64,000 nt of DNA from Variovorax paradoxus (GCF_009498455.1 NZ_CP045644.1:5583001-5647000); one strand, 5' to 3'; numbered from the stretch's first letter, positions 35,612-45,359 are shown. The notes: generated from the sequence alone by a model not told the origin. A program made the numbers and translations.

Positions 35612-37078
35612 TCAGCCTTTTTTGAGGAACAGGCTTTCGATGTCTCCCGAAACTGCGATCTTGCCTTCGGCCAGCCAGGTGCGATGGCGGTCCAGGCGCT
35701 TGAGGTCGTACAGGTAATTGACCATGAGACCGTACGACTGCTTGAGCCCCTTGGCCGACGGGTCGCCGGCCCAGTTGAGCCGTTCGACGCGTGCGCCGTT
35801 GCCCAGGTGGAAGCGCGCCACCGGATCGGCCGGCGTGCCGTCGACCAGCGTGCGGCCCAGGTACTCGGCGGCGGCCTGCAGCAGCCACTGGCGCAGCGGC
35901 GACTTGGCGTCGAGTTCCGTCGCCGCATCGACTGCAGCGAGCAGGCGCTCGGCCGTCGGTGGCACCGAGCCGACGAGGCGGCCGAGTTCGGCTTCGCGCT
36001 TTTCGTCCAGGCGCGGCAGCAGCTCGGCGGCGTTCTTGGCGAGCCACGTGCGCAGGCCCGGAATGGGCGACAGCGTGGCGAAGGTCTTCAGGCGCGGAAG
36101 TTCGTCCTGCAGGGTTTCGACCACGCGCTTGATGAGCGAGTCGCCGAAGCTCACGCCACGCAAGCCGGTCTGGGTGTTGCTGATCGAATAGAAGATCGCG
36201 GTGGTCGCTTTGGCCGGCTGCACCGGCACGGCGGCCTCGTCGAGCAGCGGCATGATGCCTTCGCTGATGCGGTCGACCAGCGCCACCTCGACAAAGATGA
36301 GCGGCTCGTTCGGCAGGCGCGGATGGAAAAAGCCGTAGCAACGGCGATCGCTGTCGTCGAGCCGGTTCTTCACATCGGACCAGCTCTTGATGTCGTGCAC
36401 CGCTTCGTAGCGGATGAGCTTCTCGATCAGCGAGGCCGGCGAGTTCCAGTCGATGCGGCGCAACTCGAGGAACGCCACGTCGAACCAGGTCGAAAACAGA
36501 TGCTCCAGCTCGGCCTCGAGCGCGAGCAGGCGCTTGTCGGACTTCAGGCACGGCAGCAGGTCGGCGCGCAGGTCGACCAGAAAGCGCATGCCGCCGGGTT
36601 CGACCGCAAAGCGCTGCAACAGCCGCATGCGCGGCGACACCAGCGCGCGGCGCAGACGCAGCTCGGCCTGCCCTTCGTCGGGCGTGCCGACGGCGCCCTG
36701 GTGCTGGTCGCGCGCGCTCTTGAGCTTGCCCGCGTCGGCGGCGAAATGCTCGCTCATGAGCGCCCAGTAGTCGCGGCGCTCTTCGGGCGAGGCGCCGGCG
36801 TAGGCCTGCGCGATGGCATGGGCGCGGCGGCCGCCCTCGACCTCGCTCACACGCGGATCGATCACGGCCTGCAGTTCGGCCAGCACGCGGCGCAGGGTGC
36901 GCGGCGACAGCGCCTCGTCGGCCTTGCGCAGCGTGGCCAGCAGCCGCTCGGCGGTGGTGCGGGCGCTGGGCTTGGGCGTGTGGCGGGCCGGGCTCTTCGT
37001 GGCGCCATTGCTCGCCACGGGAACCTTGGACGATTCGCCCATGCGCAGGCGCGCCTGGAACCACTCGGTCGCACTCAT
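35612..37078 (-). CDS. matA: Malonyl-CoA decarboxylase
   Basis: 488-residue enzyme splitting malonyl-CoA into acetyl-CoA and carbon dioxide. The N-terminal helical domain (about 90-170) is followed by the acetyltransferase-like catalytic domain, with CYGFFHPRLPNEPLIFVEVAL near 255-275, where the conserved catalytic Ser/His pair region lies, and FYSISNTQTGLRGVSFG near 300. Length fits bacterial MatA. It is 40 bases after the regulator gene and 93 before the Bug gene. Together with matB it turns malonate into acetyl-CoA. Confidence 0.92.
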   Translation of the reverse strand: MSATEWFQARLRMGESSKVPVASNGATKSPARHTPKPSARTTAERLLATLRKADEALSPRTLRRVLAELQAVIDPRVSEVEGGRRAHAIAQAYAGASPEERRDYWALMSEHFAADAGKLKSARDQHQGAVGTPDEGQAELRLRRALVSPRMRLLQRFAVEPGGMRFLVDLRADLLPCLKSDKRLLALEAELEHLFSTWFDVAFLELRRIDWNSPASLIEKLIRYEAVHDIKSWSDVKNRLDDSDRRCYGFFHPRLPNEPLIFVEVALVDRISEGIMPLLDEAAVPVQPAKATTAIFYSISNTQTGLRGVSFGDSLIKRVVETLQDELPRLKTFATLSPIPGLRTWLAKNAAELLPRLDEKREAELGRLVGSVPPTAERLLAAVDAATELDAKSPLRQWLLQAAAEYLGRTLVDGTPADPVARFHLGNGARVERLNWAGDPSAKGLKQSYGLMVNYLYDLKRLDRHRTWLAEGKIAVSGDIESLFLKKG

Positions 37079-37118
37079 CGATCTGCTCCTGTGCCGTTGG
37101 TTGCAAGGGTGGTGCGTG

Positions 37119-37787
37119 TCACGGCATCACCCGGGATTTCTGCTGTTGCATGACTTCGCGCAATGCTTCGCGCTGGCGCGTCATGTGGGTGCGCATGGCG
37201 GCATCGGCGCCTTCGCTGTCGCGCGCCTTGAGCGCGGCGAACACGGCCAGGTGCTCCGACAGGCTCTGGTCGAGCCGCCCCGGCGCGTGCAGCTGCTGCA
37301 GCCGCGCGAGCTTCAATATTTTGCGCAGGTCGCCGATCACCTGGGCCAGCCACTTGTTGTCGGCGAGCTTGATGATCGCCTCGTGAATGATGTGGTTGGT
37401 GGCGTAGTAGTCGTTGATGCGCCGGGCCTTGGCATGGCGCACCAAGCGCTCATGCAATGCGTCGAGCTCGTTCAGTTCGGCGTCGCTGGCGTTGCGCGCG
37501 GCCTCGTAGGCGCAGCGGCCTTCGAGTAGCGCAATGACCGGAAAAATCTCGTCCAGGTCGCGCTCGGTCACCTCGTTCACGAAGCAGCCGCGGCGCGGCT
37601 CGTGGCGCAGCAGGCCTTCGGCCGTGAGCACCTTCAGCGCCTCGCGCAGCGGCGTGCGCGAGATCGACAGCCGCTCGCACAGGGCCGCCTCGTCCACGAA
37701 GCTGCCGGGCGCCAGCGTGCCGTCGAAGATCTGCTCGCGCAGCGTGGCGGCGACTTCGTCGTGGAGGGAATTGGGGACCAGGCGCAT
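37119..37787 (-). CDS. matR: GntR-family (FadR subfamily) regulator of the malonate operon
   Basis: 222 residues from ATG 37787. The winged HTH (LREQIFDGTLAPGSFVDEAA and SISRTPLREALKVL) is followed by an all-helical FCD ligand domain with Asp/His metal-site residues (NHIIHEAIIKLADN). A longer frame would start at 37874 and run through a palindrome that looks like its operator (37822-37841), so the inner start is preferred. It is the first gene of a co-directional matR-matA-Bug-ech-matB unit. It probably represses its own operon and is released by malonate or malonyl-CoA; that is inferred from matR relatives. Confidence 0.88.
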   Translation of the reverse strand: MRLVPNSLHDEVAATLREQIFDGTLAPGSFVDEAALCERLSISRTPLREALKVLTAEGLLRHEPRRGCFVNEVTERDLDEIFPVIALLEGRCAYEAARNASDAELNELDALHERLVRHAKARRINDYYATNHIIHEAIIKLADNKWLAQVIGDLRKILKLARLQQLHAPGRLDQSLSEHLAVFAALKARDSEGADAAMRTHMTRQREALREVMQQQKSRVMP

Positions 37788-37821
37788 GCGTTGAAGACTC
37801 GAAAAGTCGGTGGGCGTTTCG

Positions 37822-37841
37822 CGTAATTTCCTGTAATTACG
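37822..37841. promoter_or_regulatory. Palindrome CGTAATT-N6-AATTACG, candidate MatR operator
   Basis: A perfect 7-base inverted repeat with 6-base spacer lies 34 bases before the preferred matR start. A second AT-rich half (GCATAATTG) abuts it at 37841-37849. In such a GC-rich genome an AT-rich perfect dyad beside a GntR gene is a strong operator candidate, likely controlling the whole mat operon by autoregulation. Confidence 0.7.
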
Positions 37842-37920
37842 CATAATTGTGAGTGGACAGTTAATGCAATGCAAGGGCCACGCCCTGCCCCGGCGGCCCG
37901 GAATTACCCTGAGACGGACG

Positions 37921-37960
37921 AAAAAAAGCGGCGCGCACCCGAGGGTGCGGCGCCGCTTTG
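37921..37960 (-). terminator. Rho-independent terminator of lgt
   Basis: AAAGCGGCG-C-GCACCC pairs with GGGTGC-GGCGCCGCTTT around a short GAG loop; on the minus strand the stem is followed by seven T, so it ends lgt transcription, which stops at 37978. It also insulates the mat regulator promoter region from lgt. Confidence 0.88.
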
Positions 37961-37977
37961 TGCGGATGCGTGGAGGC

Positions 37978-38808
37978 TCAGGCCCGGGCGGTGCTGCCGG
38001 TCTTTCCGGCCCGGCCGAACCAGATCCACAGCGCGATGCCGCCGATCACCATCGGCACGCTGAGCCACTGGCCCTGGCTCAAGCTGAGTGCGCGCAGGCC
38101 CAGGAAATCGTCGGGCTCGCGGAAGTACTCGGCCACGAAGCGCAGCACGCCATAGCCGATGAGGAACACGGCGGCCACCTGCCCCTGCTTGCGCTCCTTG
38201 CGCGCGTAGAGCCACATCACGACGAACAGCAACAGGCCTTCGAGCAGGAACTGGTAGACCTGCGACGGATGGCGCGGCAGCGTCGAGCCGCTTTGCGGGA
38301 ACACCATGCCCCACGGCAGGTCAGGGCTGCTGAAACGGCCCCACAGCTCGCCGTTGATGAAGTTGCCCACGCGGCCCGCGGCCAGGCCGGTCGGCACGCA
38401 GGGCGCGACGAAGTCCATCACCTGCCAGAACGGCCGCGCACGCGAGCGCGCAAACCACACCATCGCACCGATCACGCCGAGCAGGCCGCCATGGAAGCTC
38501 ATGCCGCCCTGCCACACATAGAGAATTTCGAGCGGGTGCGTGAGGTAGTACTCGGGCTTGTAGAACAGGCAGTAGCCGAGCCGGCCGCCGACGATCACGC
38601 CCATGACGCCGAGGAACAGGATGTCCTCGATGTCCTTGCGTTGCCACACGCCGGCCGTGGCCAGCGAGCGGAACGGCTCGTGGCGCAGGCGGCGCGTACC
38701 GAGAAAGTAAAACAGCGCGAAGGCCGCCAGGTAGGTCAGGCCGTACCAGTGAATGGCCACCGGCCCCAGCTGCAAGGCGACGGGATTGATCTGCGGATAC
38801 ATGAGCAT
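37978..38808 (-). CDS. lgt: Prolipoprotein diacylglyceryl transferase
   Basis: 276-residue inner-membrane enzyme adding diacylglyceryl from phosphatidylglycerol to the lipobox Cys. Seven helices are expected. Motifs seen are [11 protein letters not shown] near 22, [15 protein letters not shown] (near 75), [11 protein letters not shown] (His near 103), the signature [14 protein letters not shown] (near 143-156), and [13 protein letters not shown] start two codons later (MYPQIN) is equally possible. It lies alone, ended by the terminator at 37921. It would process lipoproteins such as the efflux channel at 2500-3975. Confidence 0.95.
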   Translation of the reverse strand: MLMYPQINPVALQLGPVAIHWYGLTYLAAFALFYFLGTRRLRHEPFRSLATAGVWQRKDIEDILFLGVMGVIVGGRLGYCLFYKPEYYLTHPLEILYVWQGGMSFHGGLLGVIGAMVWFARSRARPFWQVMDFVAPCVPTGLAAGRVGNFINGELWGRFSSPDLPWGMVFPQSGSTLPRHPSQVYQFLLEGLLLFVVMWLYARKERKQGQVAAVFLIGYGVLRFVAEYFREPDDFLGLRALSLSQGQWLSVPMVIGGIALWIWFGRAGKTGSTARA

Positions 38809-38865
38809 CCGACGATTGTGCCGTGGCGCGATGACGCCGCCGGCACGGGGGCATTCAGGGCAATG

Positions 38866-39135
38866 TCAGCGCCCGAACTTCCACCACAGCCATCCCGCCA
38901 CCAGGGCCGGCACCGCGAAGACGAACAGGAAGATCGGCAGCTCCTCGGCCACCGAGTACCCGGCCTGGAGCACGCCCACGGCCATGTTGATGCCCGCGCC
39001 GACGAACCACGCCGGAATGAACCACTTGGCCGCCGCGGCCAGCGCCATCGACGAGCCGTCGCCCATGAAGCGGCCGGCCAGAAGAAACACCACCAGCAGC
39101 GCGAAGCCGCCGCCCATCACCATGACTGTGTGCAT
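38866..39135 (-). CDS. Small membrane protein of unknown function
   Basis: 89 residues from ATG 39135 with three hydrophobic segments: GGFALLVVFLLAGRFM near 9, WFIPAWFVGAGINMAVGVL near 37, and LPIFLFVFAVPALVAGWLWW near 66-85. It ends WKFGR, suggesting a cytoplasmic tail. I do not recognise a named family. It lies 40 bases downstream of the short-chain dehydrogenase on the same strand, so they may share a transcript. The longer frame to 39396 runs inside that gene and was rejected. Confidence 0.75.
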   Translation of the reverse strand: MHTVMVMGGGFALLVVFLLAGRFMGDGSSMALAAAAKWFIPAWFVGAGINMAVGVLQAGYSVAEELPIFLFVFAVPALVAGWLWWKFGR

Positions 39136-39175
39136 CTGCGTTGTCCTCTGAATCGATCGTGCCGATGTTGCCGGA

Positions 39176-39949
39176 TCAGCGCGTGGTGTAGCCGCCGTTG
39201 GCGAAGATCGTCTGGCCCGTGATCCACCAACCCTCGGTGACCAGGAAGCGCACGATGGGCGCGATGTCCTCGATGTCGGTGAGGCCCTTCTTCGAGTACT
39301 TGCTGAGCGCGGCGGCGGTGCTGTGGTACGCCACGGCCTCGGGGCTTTCCTGGCCGTAGAAAAACGGCGTGTCCATCGGTCCCGGGCCGACGGCATTCAC
39401 CGAGATGCCGCGCTCGCCGAACTCCTTGGAGGCCGCGCGCGTGAAGTGCTCGACCGCCGCCTTGGCCGCCGGGTAGATCGCATAGAACGGCGTGTAGGCC
39501 GCGAGCAGCGAGCTCACCAGCGTCACGATGCTGCCGCCGTCGGCCATCGTGCGGCCGGCCTGCTGGATGAAGAAGAAGGCCGCTTTGGCATTGGCGTCGA
39601 AGCTCTTGTCGTAGTCGGCCTCGGTGATGTCCAGGATCGGCTTCTTGATCACCACGCCCGCCGTGTTGATCGCCAGGTCGACCTGCCCGAAGTGCTTCAC
39701 GGCCTGGTCGAACAGCCTCACGTTGTTCTCGACCACGGCGAGGTCGCCCTGCACCAGCAGCGTGTCTGCCCCCTTGGCCTTCAGCGCGGCGGCGGTCTGC
39801 TCGGCCTCGGCGCGCGAGCTGTCGCTGTTGTAGTGGATGGCGATGCCGCGCGCGCCGCCGTCGACCAGCAGATGGGCGATGAGGGCACCGAGGTTCTTGC
39901 CACCGCCGGCAATGACGGCGACCTTGTTCGTGAGCGTGCGTGCGGACAT
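39176..39949 (-). CDS. Short-chain dehydrogenase/reductase
   Basis: 257-residue classical SDR. The cofactor loop reads AGGGKNLGALIA (14-25), a variant of TGxxxGxG, with HYNSDSSRAEAEQ after strand 2 suggesting NADP preference. NTAGVV is the NAG-like motif. Catalytic Ser in VSSLLAAY is followed by the YxxxK motif YAIYPAAKAAVEHF. The C-terminus has GWWITGQTIFANGGYTTR. The substrate is unknown. Divergent from a LysR gene (40100) with 150 bases between, so probably regulated by it. Confidence 0.9.
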   Translation of the reverse strand: MSARTLTNKVAVIAGGGKNLGALIAHLLVDGGARGIAIHYNSDSSRAEAEQTAAALKAKGADTLLVQGDLAVVENNVRLFDQAVKHFGQVDLAINTAGVVIKKPILDITEADYDKSFDANAKAAFFFIQQAGRTMADGGSIVTLVSSLLAAYTPFYAIYPAAKAAVEHFTRAASKEFGERGISVNAVGPGPMDTPFFYGQESPEAVAYHSTAAALSKYSKKGLTDIEDIAPIVRFLVTEGWWITGQTIFANGGYTTR

Positions 39950-40099
39950 GGATGAACTCCTCTGGATGAATGAAGAACCCGAAAGACCGGGGTCGGGATG
40001 TGTGACCGAGCAGCCAGTCTATTGATCGACAAGTTGCAGATAAATCACTCATTCAAGGCTAGACTGTTCTGAAAATCACGAACAATCAGCCCCGCCGCC

Positions 40100-41038
40100 A
40101 TGGACCGCATCGAACTCCTCCAGGTCTTCCTGCGCGTGGCCGAAACCGGCAGCTTCACGCGCGCCGCCGACCGGCTGGCGCTGCCACGCGCCACCATCTC
40201 GACCGCCATCCAGCAGCTTGAGGCCCGCCTGGGCTCGCGCCTGCTGCACCGCACCACGCGCCGCGTGGGGCTCACGCCCGACGGCGAGGTGCTGCTCGAA
40301 CGGGCCCGCGGGCTGGTGGCCGACATGGAAGACATGGAGCAGCAGTTCCAGCCCGCGCACAGCAGCGTGAGCGGACGGCTCAAGGTCGATGTGCCCAGCC
40401 GCATCGCGCGCCTGCTGATCGCGCCGGCGCTGCCGGACTTCTTTGCACGCCACCCGGCGGTCGAACTGGAACTCGGTTCCAGCGACCGCGCGGTCGACCT
40501 CGTGCTGGAAGGCGTGGACTGCGCCCTGCGCGTCGGCCCGCTCGCCAGCAGCAGCCTCGTGGCCCGGCCGCTGGGGCATTTCACGCTTATCAACTGCGCG
40601 AGCCCGGCGTACCTTGCGCAGCACGGCACGCCGCGCACGCCGGCCGACCTGCCGCAGCACTTCGCGATCAACTACGCCTCGCCCACCAGTGGCCGCGCCG
40701 CGCCCTGGGAATGGCGGCTGCGCGACGGCGAGACCCAGACGTTGCGGCTGCGCAGCCGCGTGGCGGCGAACAACGCCGAGACCTACATCGCGTGTGCGTT
40801 GGCGGGGCTGGGGCTGATCCAGATTCCGGCCTACGACGTGCGCGCGCACCTGGCGGCCGGCGAGCTGGTCGAGGTGCTGCCCGACGCGCGTGCCGAGCCG
40901 CTGCCGGTGCACCTCGTGGTGCCGCACCGGCGCAATCTGTCGCGGCGCGTGCAGGCTTTCGCGGGCTGGCTTGACACGGTGCTGGCCACCTCGCTCGATG
41001 CGCCCTCTCCCGCTGGACGCGGGTCGCGCAGCCCCTGA
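40100..41038 (+). CDS. LysR-family transcriptional regulator
   Basis: 312 residues. HTH at 1-60 (GSFTRAADRLALPRATISTA) and an effector domain from about 90 (GRLKVDVPSRIARLL). It belongs to the same LysR branch as the gene at 9784: HTH ends RTTRRVGLTPDGE, and the effector domain has DLVLEGVDCALRVGPL. Divergent from the SDR gene, it is its likely regulator. It ends only three bases before the convergent LysR gene at 41042. Confidence 0.9.
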   Translation: MDRIELLQVFLRVAETGSFTRAADRLALPRATISTAIQQLEARLGSRLLHRTTRRVGLTPDGEVLLERARGLVADMEDMEQQFQPAHSSVSGRLKVDVPSRIARLLIAPALPDFFARHPAVELELGSSDRAVDLVLEGVDCALRVGPLASSSLVARPLGHFTLINCASPAYLAQHGTPRTPADLPQHFAINYASPTSGRAAPWEWRLRDGETQTLRLRSRVAANNAETYIACALAGLGLIQIPAYDVRAHLAAGELVEVLPDARAEPLPVHLVVPHRRNLSRRVQAFAGWLDTVLATSLDAPSPAGRGSRSP

Positions 41039-41041
41039 GCC

Positions 41042-41983
41042 TTAGGCCGGCACGCGCCCGGCCCGCTCCCGCACGAAGGCCACGAAGCGCGCCAGCGCCG
41101 GATGCGCCGCCTGCGCGGGCCACACGAGGCTGGTCTCGCACACCGGCAAGGTCACGCGGCGGCGCCCCACCCCCTTGAACTCGTGGACCTGCCGGTAGAC
41201 CACACCGGCGCGCCGGAACTGCATCACGCTGTGCGGCACCCAGGCCGCGCCGATGCCGCCCGACACGAGGTTGACGATGGTCTGCATCTGGATCGCCTCC
41301 TGCGCCACCTGCGGCGTGCGCCCGGCCGCGTGGTACAGATCGAAGATCGCGTCGTGCAGCGAGGGCACGATGCGGCGCGGAAAGATCACCAGCGGCTCGT
41401 CCAGCACCTCGGCCAGCGGCACGGGCCGCGCCTCGGCCAGCCGATGCTGGGCGGGCAGCGCGAGCACCAGCGGCTCCACCTCGACCGGCAGGCAGGCCAG
41501 CCCCGGCGGCGCGGCGCCCGGCGAATGCAGCATCAGGCCGGCGTCGATCTCGCCGCGCGCGAAGGCTTCGAGCTGCACGTCGCCGGTAGCTTCCACCAGT
41601 TCGAGCGCCACTTCGGGGCACAGCACACGGAACTCGCGCACCCAGGCCGGCAGCTGCTCGAAGCCGACCGTCGAGACAAAGGCGATGCGCACGCGCCCCA
41701 CCTGCCCCGCCGCCGCCGCGCGCGCCCGCGCCGGCAGCGCCTGGGCACGCGCCAGCAGCTCGCGCACGTCGGGCAGCAGCGCCTCGCCGGCGGGCGTGAG
41801 CGCCACGCGCCTTCGGGTGCGGTCGAACAGCACCACGCCCAGCGTTTTTTCGAGCTGGGCAATGGCCTGCGTGACCGGCGGCTGCGTCATGTGCAGGCGC
41901 AGGGCGGCGCGGCCGAAGTGCAGTTCTTCGGCCACGGCCACGAACTGGCGCCAGGCGCGCAGGTCGATGAGGGCTTCATTCAT
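41042..41983 (-). CDS. LysR-family transcriptional regulator next to ilvD
   Basis: 313 residues of a different LysR branch (BenM/CbbR-like HTH with [20 protein letters not shown] and [15 protein letters not shown]). The effector domain starts near 98 ([15 protein letters not shown]). It is divergent from ilvD with 106 bases between, in which three GGATTG/CCAATC half-sites are found (41997-42032). It may control ilvD in response to a pathway intermediate, but the related branch more often senses aromatic acids, so the target could be elsewhere. Confidence 0.9.
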   Translation of the reverse strand: MNEALIDLRAWRQFVAVAEELHFGRAALRLHMTQPPVTQAIAQLEKTLGVVLFDRTRRRVALTPAGEALLPDVRELLARAQALPARARAAAAGQVGRVRIAFVSTVGFEQLPAWVREFRVLCPEVALELVEATGDVQLEAFARGEIDAGLMLHSPGAAPPGLACLPVEVEPLVLALPAQHRLAEARPVPLAEVLDEPLVIFPRRIVPSLHDAIFDLYHAAGRTPQVAQEAIQMQTIVNLVSGGIGAAWVPHSVMQFRRAGVVYRQVHEFKGVGRRRVTLPVCETSLVWPAQAAHPALARFVAFVRERAGRVPA

Positions 41984-41996
41984 ACGCCAAGCATAT

Positions 41997-42032
41997 CAAT
42001 CCATGCGTCAAATTGGATTGGAACCAATCAAT
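41997..42032. promoter_or_regulatory. Overlapping inverted repeats, candidate LysR site between lysR and ilvD
   Basis: CAATCC (41997-42002), GGATTG (42015-42020) and CCAATC (42024-42029) form two dyads sharing the middle half-site: CAATCC-N12-GGATTG and GATTGG-AA-CCAATC. Shared half-sites of this kind fit the LysR habit of sliding between a recognition and an activation site. Confidence 0.55.
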
Positions 42033-42089
42033 CAGAAGTCCGATACTTGGCGCTTCCCCTCACGATCTCCCCACGACAGAAGAGACACC

Positions 42090-43784
42090 ATGGACACCAA
42101 GACCATCCAGATCAATCGCCGCAGCGCGAACATCACCGAAGGCAAGAGCCGCGCCCCCAACCGCTCGATGTTCTACGCCATGGGCTACGAGGAAGGCGAC
42201 TTCAAGAAGCCGATGGTCGGCGTCGCCAACGGCCACAGCACCATCACGCCCTGCAACTCGGGCCTGCAGAAGCTGGCCGACGCGGCCATCGCGGGCATCG
42301 AGGAAGCCGGCGGCAACGCGCAGGTGTTCGGCACCCCCACCATTTCCGACGGCATGGCCATGGGCACCGAAGGCATGAAGTACTCGCTGGTGAGCCGCGA
42401 GGTCATTTCGGACTGCATCGAGACCTGCGTCGGCGGCCAGTGGATGGACGGCGTGCTGGTGGTCGGCGGCTGCGACAAGAACATGCCCGGCGGCCTCATG
42501 GGCATGCTGCGCGCCAACGTGCCCGCCATCTACGTCTACGGCGGCACCATCCTCCCGGGCCGCTACAAGGGCCAGGACCTGAACATCGTCAGCGTGTTCG
42601 AAGCCGTGGGCCAGAACGCCGCCGGCAACATGAGCGACGAAGACCTGCACGAGATCGAGAAGCGCGCCATTCCCGGCACGGGCTCGTGCGGCGGCATGTA
42701 CACGGCCAACACCATGTCCAGCGCGTTCGAGGCGCTCGGCATCTCGCTGCCCTACTCGTCGACCATGGCGAACCCGCACGACGAAAAGGCCAACTCGGCC
42801 AAGGAATCGGCCAAGGTGCTGATCGAGGCGATCAAGAAAGACCTGAAGCCGCGCGACATCGTGACCAAGAAGGCCATCGAGAACGCCGTGGCGGTCATCA
42901 TGGCCACCGGCGGCTCGACCAATGCGGTGCTGCACTTCCTGGCGATCGCGCACGCGGCCGAGGTCGAATGGACCATCGACGACTTCGAGCGCATGCGCAA
43001 GAAGGTGCCGGTGCTGTGCGACCTGAAGCCCTCGGGCAAGTACCTCGCGGTCGACCTGCACCAGGCCGGCGGCATCCCCCAGGTCATGAAGGTGCTGCTG
43101 AACGCGGGCCTGCTGCATGGCGACTGCATCACCATCAGCGGCCAGACCATCGCCGAAGTGCTGAAGGACGTGCCCGACGTGCCGCGCGCCGACCAGGACG
43201 TGATCCGTCCGATCGACAAGCCCATGTACGACGAAGGCCACCTGGCCATCCTGAAGGGCAACCTGTCGCCCGAAGGCGCGGTCGCCAAGATCACTGGCCT
43301 GAAGAACCCCGTCATCACCGGCCCGGCCCGCGTGTTCGACGACGAGCAGTCGGCGCTGCAAGCCATCCTGGCCGGCAAGATCGTCGCCGGCGACGTGATG
43401 GTGCTGCGCTATCTCGGCCCCAAGGGTGGCCCGGGCATGCCGGAAATGCTGGCGCCCACGGGCGCGCTGATCGGTGCGGGCCTGGGCGAAAGCGTCGGCC
43501 TCATCACCGACGGCCGCTTCTCGGGCGGCACCTGGGGCATGGTGGTCGGCCACGTCGCACCCGAAGCAGCAGCGGGCGGCACCATCGCGTTCGTCAACGA
43601 AGGCGACTCGATCACCATCGACGCGCACAAGCTGGTGCTCGAACTGAACGTGCCCGAAGCCGAGATCGCCAAGCGCCGCGAAGGCTGGAAGGCCCCGGCC
43701 CCGCGCTACACGCGCGGCGTGCAGGCCAAGTTCGCGTTCAACGCCTCAAGCGCGAGCTCGGGCGCGGTGCTCGACAAGTTCTAA
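42090..43784 (+). CDS. ilvD: Dihydroxy-acid dehydratase
   Basis: Iron-sulfur enzyme converting 2,3-dihydroxy-isovalerate or -methylvalerate into the 2-keto acids for valine, leucine and isoleucine. 564 residues. Cluster and active-site motifs are [10 protein letters not shown] (near 50-59), [14 protein letters not shown] (near 128) and [14 protein letters not shown] (near 197), all cysteines intact. The Ser-containing [10 protein letters not shown] lies near 474. A typical ribosome site is weak (AGAAGAGACACC). It is monocistronic by layout and divergent from a LysR gene. Confidence 0.95.
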   Translation: MDTKTIQINRRSANITEGKSRAPNRSMFYAMGYEEGDFKKPMVGVANGHSTITPCNSGLQKLADAAIAGIEEAGGNAQVFGTPTISDGMAMGTEGMKYSLVSREVISDCIETCVGGQWMDGVLVVGGCDKNMPGGLMGMLRANVPAIYVYGGTILPGRYKGQDLNIVSVFEAVGQNAAGNMSDEDLHEIEKRAIPGTGSCGGMYTANTMSSAFEALGISLPYSSTMANPHDEKANSAKESAKVLIEAIKKDLKPRDIVTKKAIENAVAVIMATGGSTNAVLHFLAIAHAAEVEWTIDDFERMRKKVPVLCDLKPSGKYLAVDLHQAGGIPQVMKVLLNAGLLHGDCITISGQTIAEVLKDVPDVPRADQDVIRPIDKPMYDEGHLAILKGNLSPEGAVAKITGLKNPVITGPARVFDDEQSALQAILAGKIVAGDVMVLRYLGPKGGPGMPEMLAPTGALIGAGLGESVGLITDGRFSGGTWGMVVGHVAPEAAAGGTIAFVNEGDSITIDAHKLVLELNVPEAEIAKRREGWKAPAPRYTRGVQAKFAFNASSASSGAVLDKF

Positions 43785-43791
43785 GACGAAC

Positions 43792-44610
43792 TCAGCCCAT
43801 CATCCAAGCGCCGTAGCCGAAGGCAGCAAAGCCCAGGCCGACGATCGCGAAGATGGCCCGGACTTCGAAATCCATCGCCGGGGGAAAGCTCTGCACGACG
43901 AAGTGCAGCAGCGCCCCCGCGCCGATGGTGAGAAAACCCGCACCGAACTGCTTCATCGCGCTCTCGTCGGGATAGAGAAACACCAGCGCGAAGCCGGCGA
44001 GGAACACCACGTTCGCCAGCACCGTGCCGCGCGTGCGCCATCTCTTCTGCGTGGGCGTCGGCTCGCGCACCGGCGCCGGTTGGCCCTTGCGGCCTTCCTT
44101 GAGCGCCAGGCCGGCGAAGAACAGGCCGAACATCGTCGGAAATCCGCCGAAGAGGCCGAGCCCCCAGACGACGCCCCACATGTTCTGGAAGTCGGCCACC
44201 AAGGCCTTGGCGGGGTCGGCGGTGCTGTAGCGCACCTCGACCGCATCGCCCCACTCCTTGTCCGACAGGCTGCCACCGAGCCCTTTGACGCGGCGCTTCC
44301 GCCCATCGGCGGTGGTGTATTCGACGACGGGCGCACGCGTGGTGGTGACGTCGCCCTTGCTGTCCTTGCTGCGCTCTTCCACGAACTCGACCAGGCTGCC
44401 TTGCGTGGGGGCTGTGCCCGCGATCGACTGGTAGCGCTGCCAGCCCACCGTGACCGCGCCGTACAGGCCGGCGCAGCCGATCAGCAGTGCGCCAATGCCG
44501 GCACCCCAGAAGAAGGTCTTGAAGCGCCCGACCAGCGCGCCAACGGCCGGGCCGACCAGCAGCGACAGCCCGAAGACGAGCAAGGCATGGGTGGCGGCTT
44601 CGTCGTCCAT
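43792..44610 (-). CDS. DUF3592-type membrane protein
   Basis: 272 residues with a helix pair at about 9-50, a soluble domain at about 65-130 (VEYTTADGRKRRVKG and a WGDAVEVRYSTADPAKA strand pattern, typical of DUF3592), then helices near 145-170, 195-213 and 220-270. The fold is a membrane-anchored beta domain of unknown role. It converges with ilvD (7-base gap) and lies 46 bases after the Trp-rich gene on the same strand. No function can be given. Confidence 0.75.
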   Translation of the reverse strand: MDDEAATHALLVFGLSLLVGPAVGALVGRFKTFFWGAGIGALLIGCAGLYGAVTVGWQRYQSIAGTAPTQGSLVEFVEERSKDSKGDVTTTRAPVVEYTTADGRKRRVKGLGGSLSDKEWGDAVEVRYSTADPAKALVADFQNMWGVVWGLGLFGGFPTMFGLFFAGLALKEGRKGQPAPVREPTPTQKRWRTRGTVLANVVFLAGFALVFLYPDESAMKQFGAGFLTIGAGALLHFVVQSFPPAMDFEVRAIFAIVGLGFAAFGYGAWMMG

Positions 44611-44656
44611 GGCGCGCGTCCGATTGGCATGCGGCGCGGGTGACGGAGCCGCGTGG

Positions 44657-44914
44657 TCAGCGGCGCGGGCGCTGTTGCCCGTTGCTGGTGCGAAGGCCCA
44701 TGTTGGTCTTCTGGCGGTCGATGCGCGCCTGCTTGCGCGCCTCTTCGCGCTCGATGACCTTGCGCTTGGTGTAGCCCGACGAATCGGCCCAGGCCCACCA
44801 TGCCAGGGCCAGCGCGAACGGGCTCAGCACGATCCACCAGCTCCAGCCGGCGACCATGCCCACTTCGAAATATTTGAGGGCTATACCAAGCAGGCCCAAG
44901 AGCAGAAACCACAT
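44657..44914 (-). CDS. Small Trp-rich membrane protein (TIGR04438-type)
   Basis: 85 residues from ATG 44914. The N-terminus MWFLLLGLLGIALKYFEVG and the helix WSWWIVLSPFALALAWWAWAD give two membrane segments with seven or more Trp, followed by a basic tail with RKVIEREEARKQARIDRQK. This matches the Trp-rich proteins annotated mainly in Burkholderiales as TIGR04438. The longer frame to 44962 adds only a basic leader without support. Function is unknown. Confidence 0.85.
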   Translation of the reverse strand: MWFLLLGLLGIALKYFEVGMVAGWSWWIVLSPFALALAWWAWADSSGYTKRKVIEREEARKQARIDRQKTNMGLRTSNGQQRPRR

Positions 44915-45020
44915 CGCGAATCCCCTCAGAGTTGGTCGGTATCGCCGCCGGTGCGTGTGCACCGCGCTACCTACAATCGCGTTGGATCGAATGTAACTCA
45001 GCCCTTACGAAAACAGTCCC

Positions 45021-45326
45021 ATGAAAAGAACGATGTTGATGGCAGTCCTGGGCCTCGGCCTCGCGGCGCCCGCCTTTGCCGACCTGGCCCTCGCCACGTC
45101 GAAGAACTGCATGAGCTGCCACGCGGTCGAACGCAAGGTGCTCGGGCCCTCGTTCAAGGACATTGCGGCCAAGTACAAGGACGACAAGGGCGCAGCCAAC
45201 ACGCTGGCCACCAAGATCATCAAGGGCGGCTCGGGCGTGTGGGGCCCGGTGCCGATGCCGGCCAACAACCAGGTCAGCGAAGCCGATGCGAAGAAGCTCG
45301 CGGCCTGGGTGTTGTCGACGAAGTAA
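45021..45326 (+). CDS. Secreted class I cytochrome c
   Basis: 101-residue periplasmic c-type cytochrome. Signal peptide 1-20 ends AFA. The haem motif CMSCH is at 30-34, and the axial Met is in PVPMPANN (Met79). The spacing and KVLGPSFKDIAAKYK fit cytochrome c-551/c-552 electron carriers. It is a single gene, divergent from the Trp-rich gene, and probably shuttles electrons to a terminal oxidase or peroxidase. Confidence 0.93.
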   Translation: MKRTMLMAVLGLGLAAPAFADLALATSKNCMSCHAVERKVLGPSFKDIAAKYKDDKGAANTLATKIIKGGSGVWGPVPMPANNQVSEADAKKLAAWVLSTK

Positions 45327-45359
45327 TCAGCAGAGAAACGAAGCGCGCGGCGCGCCCGG

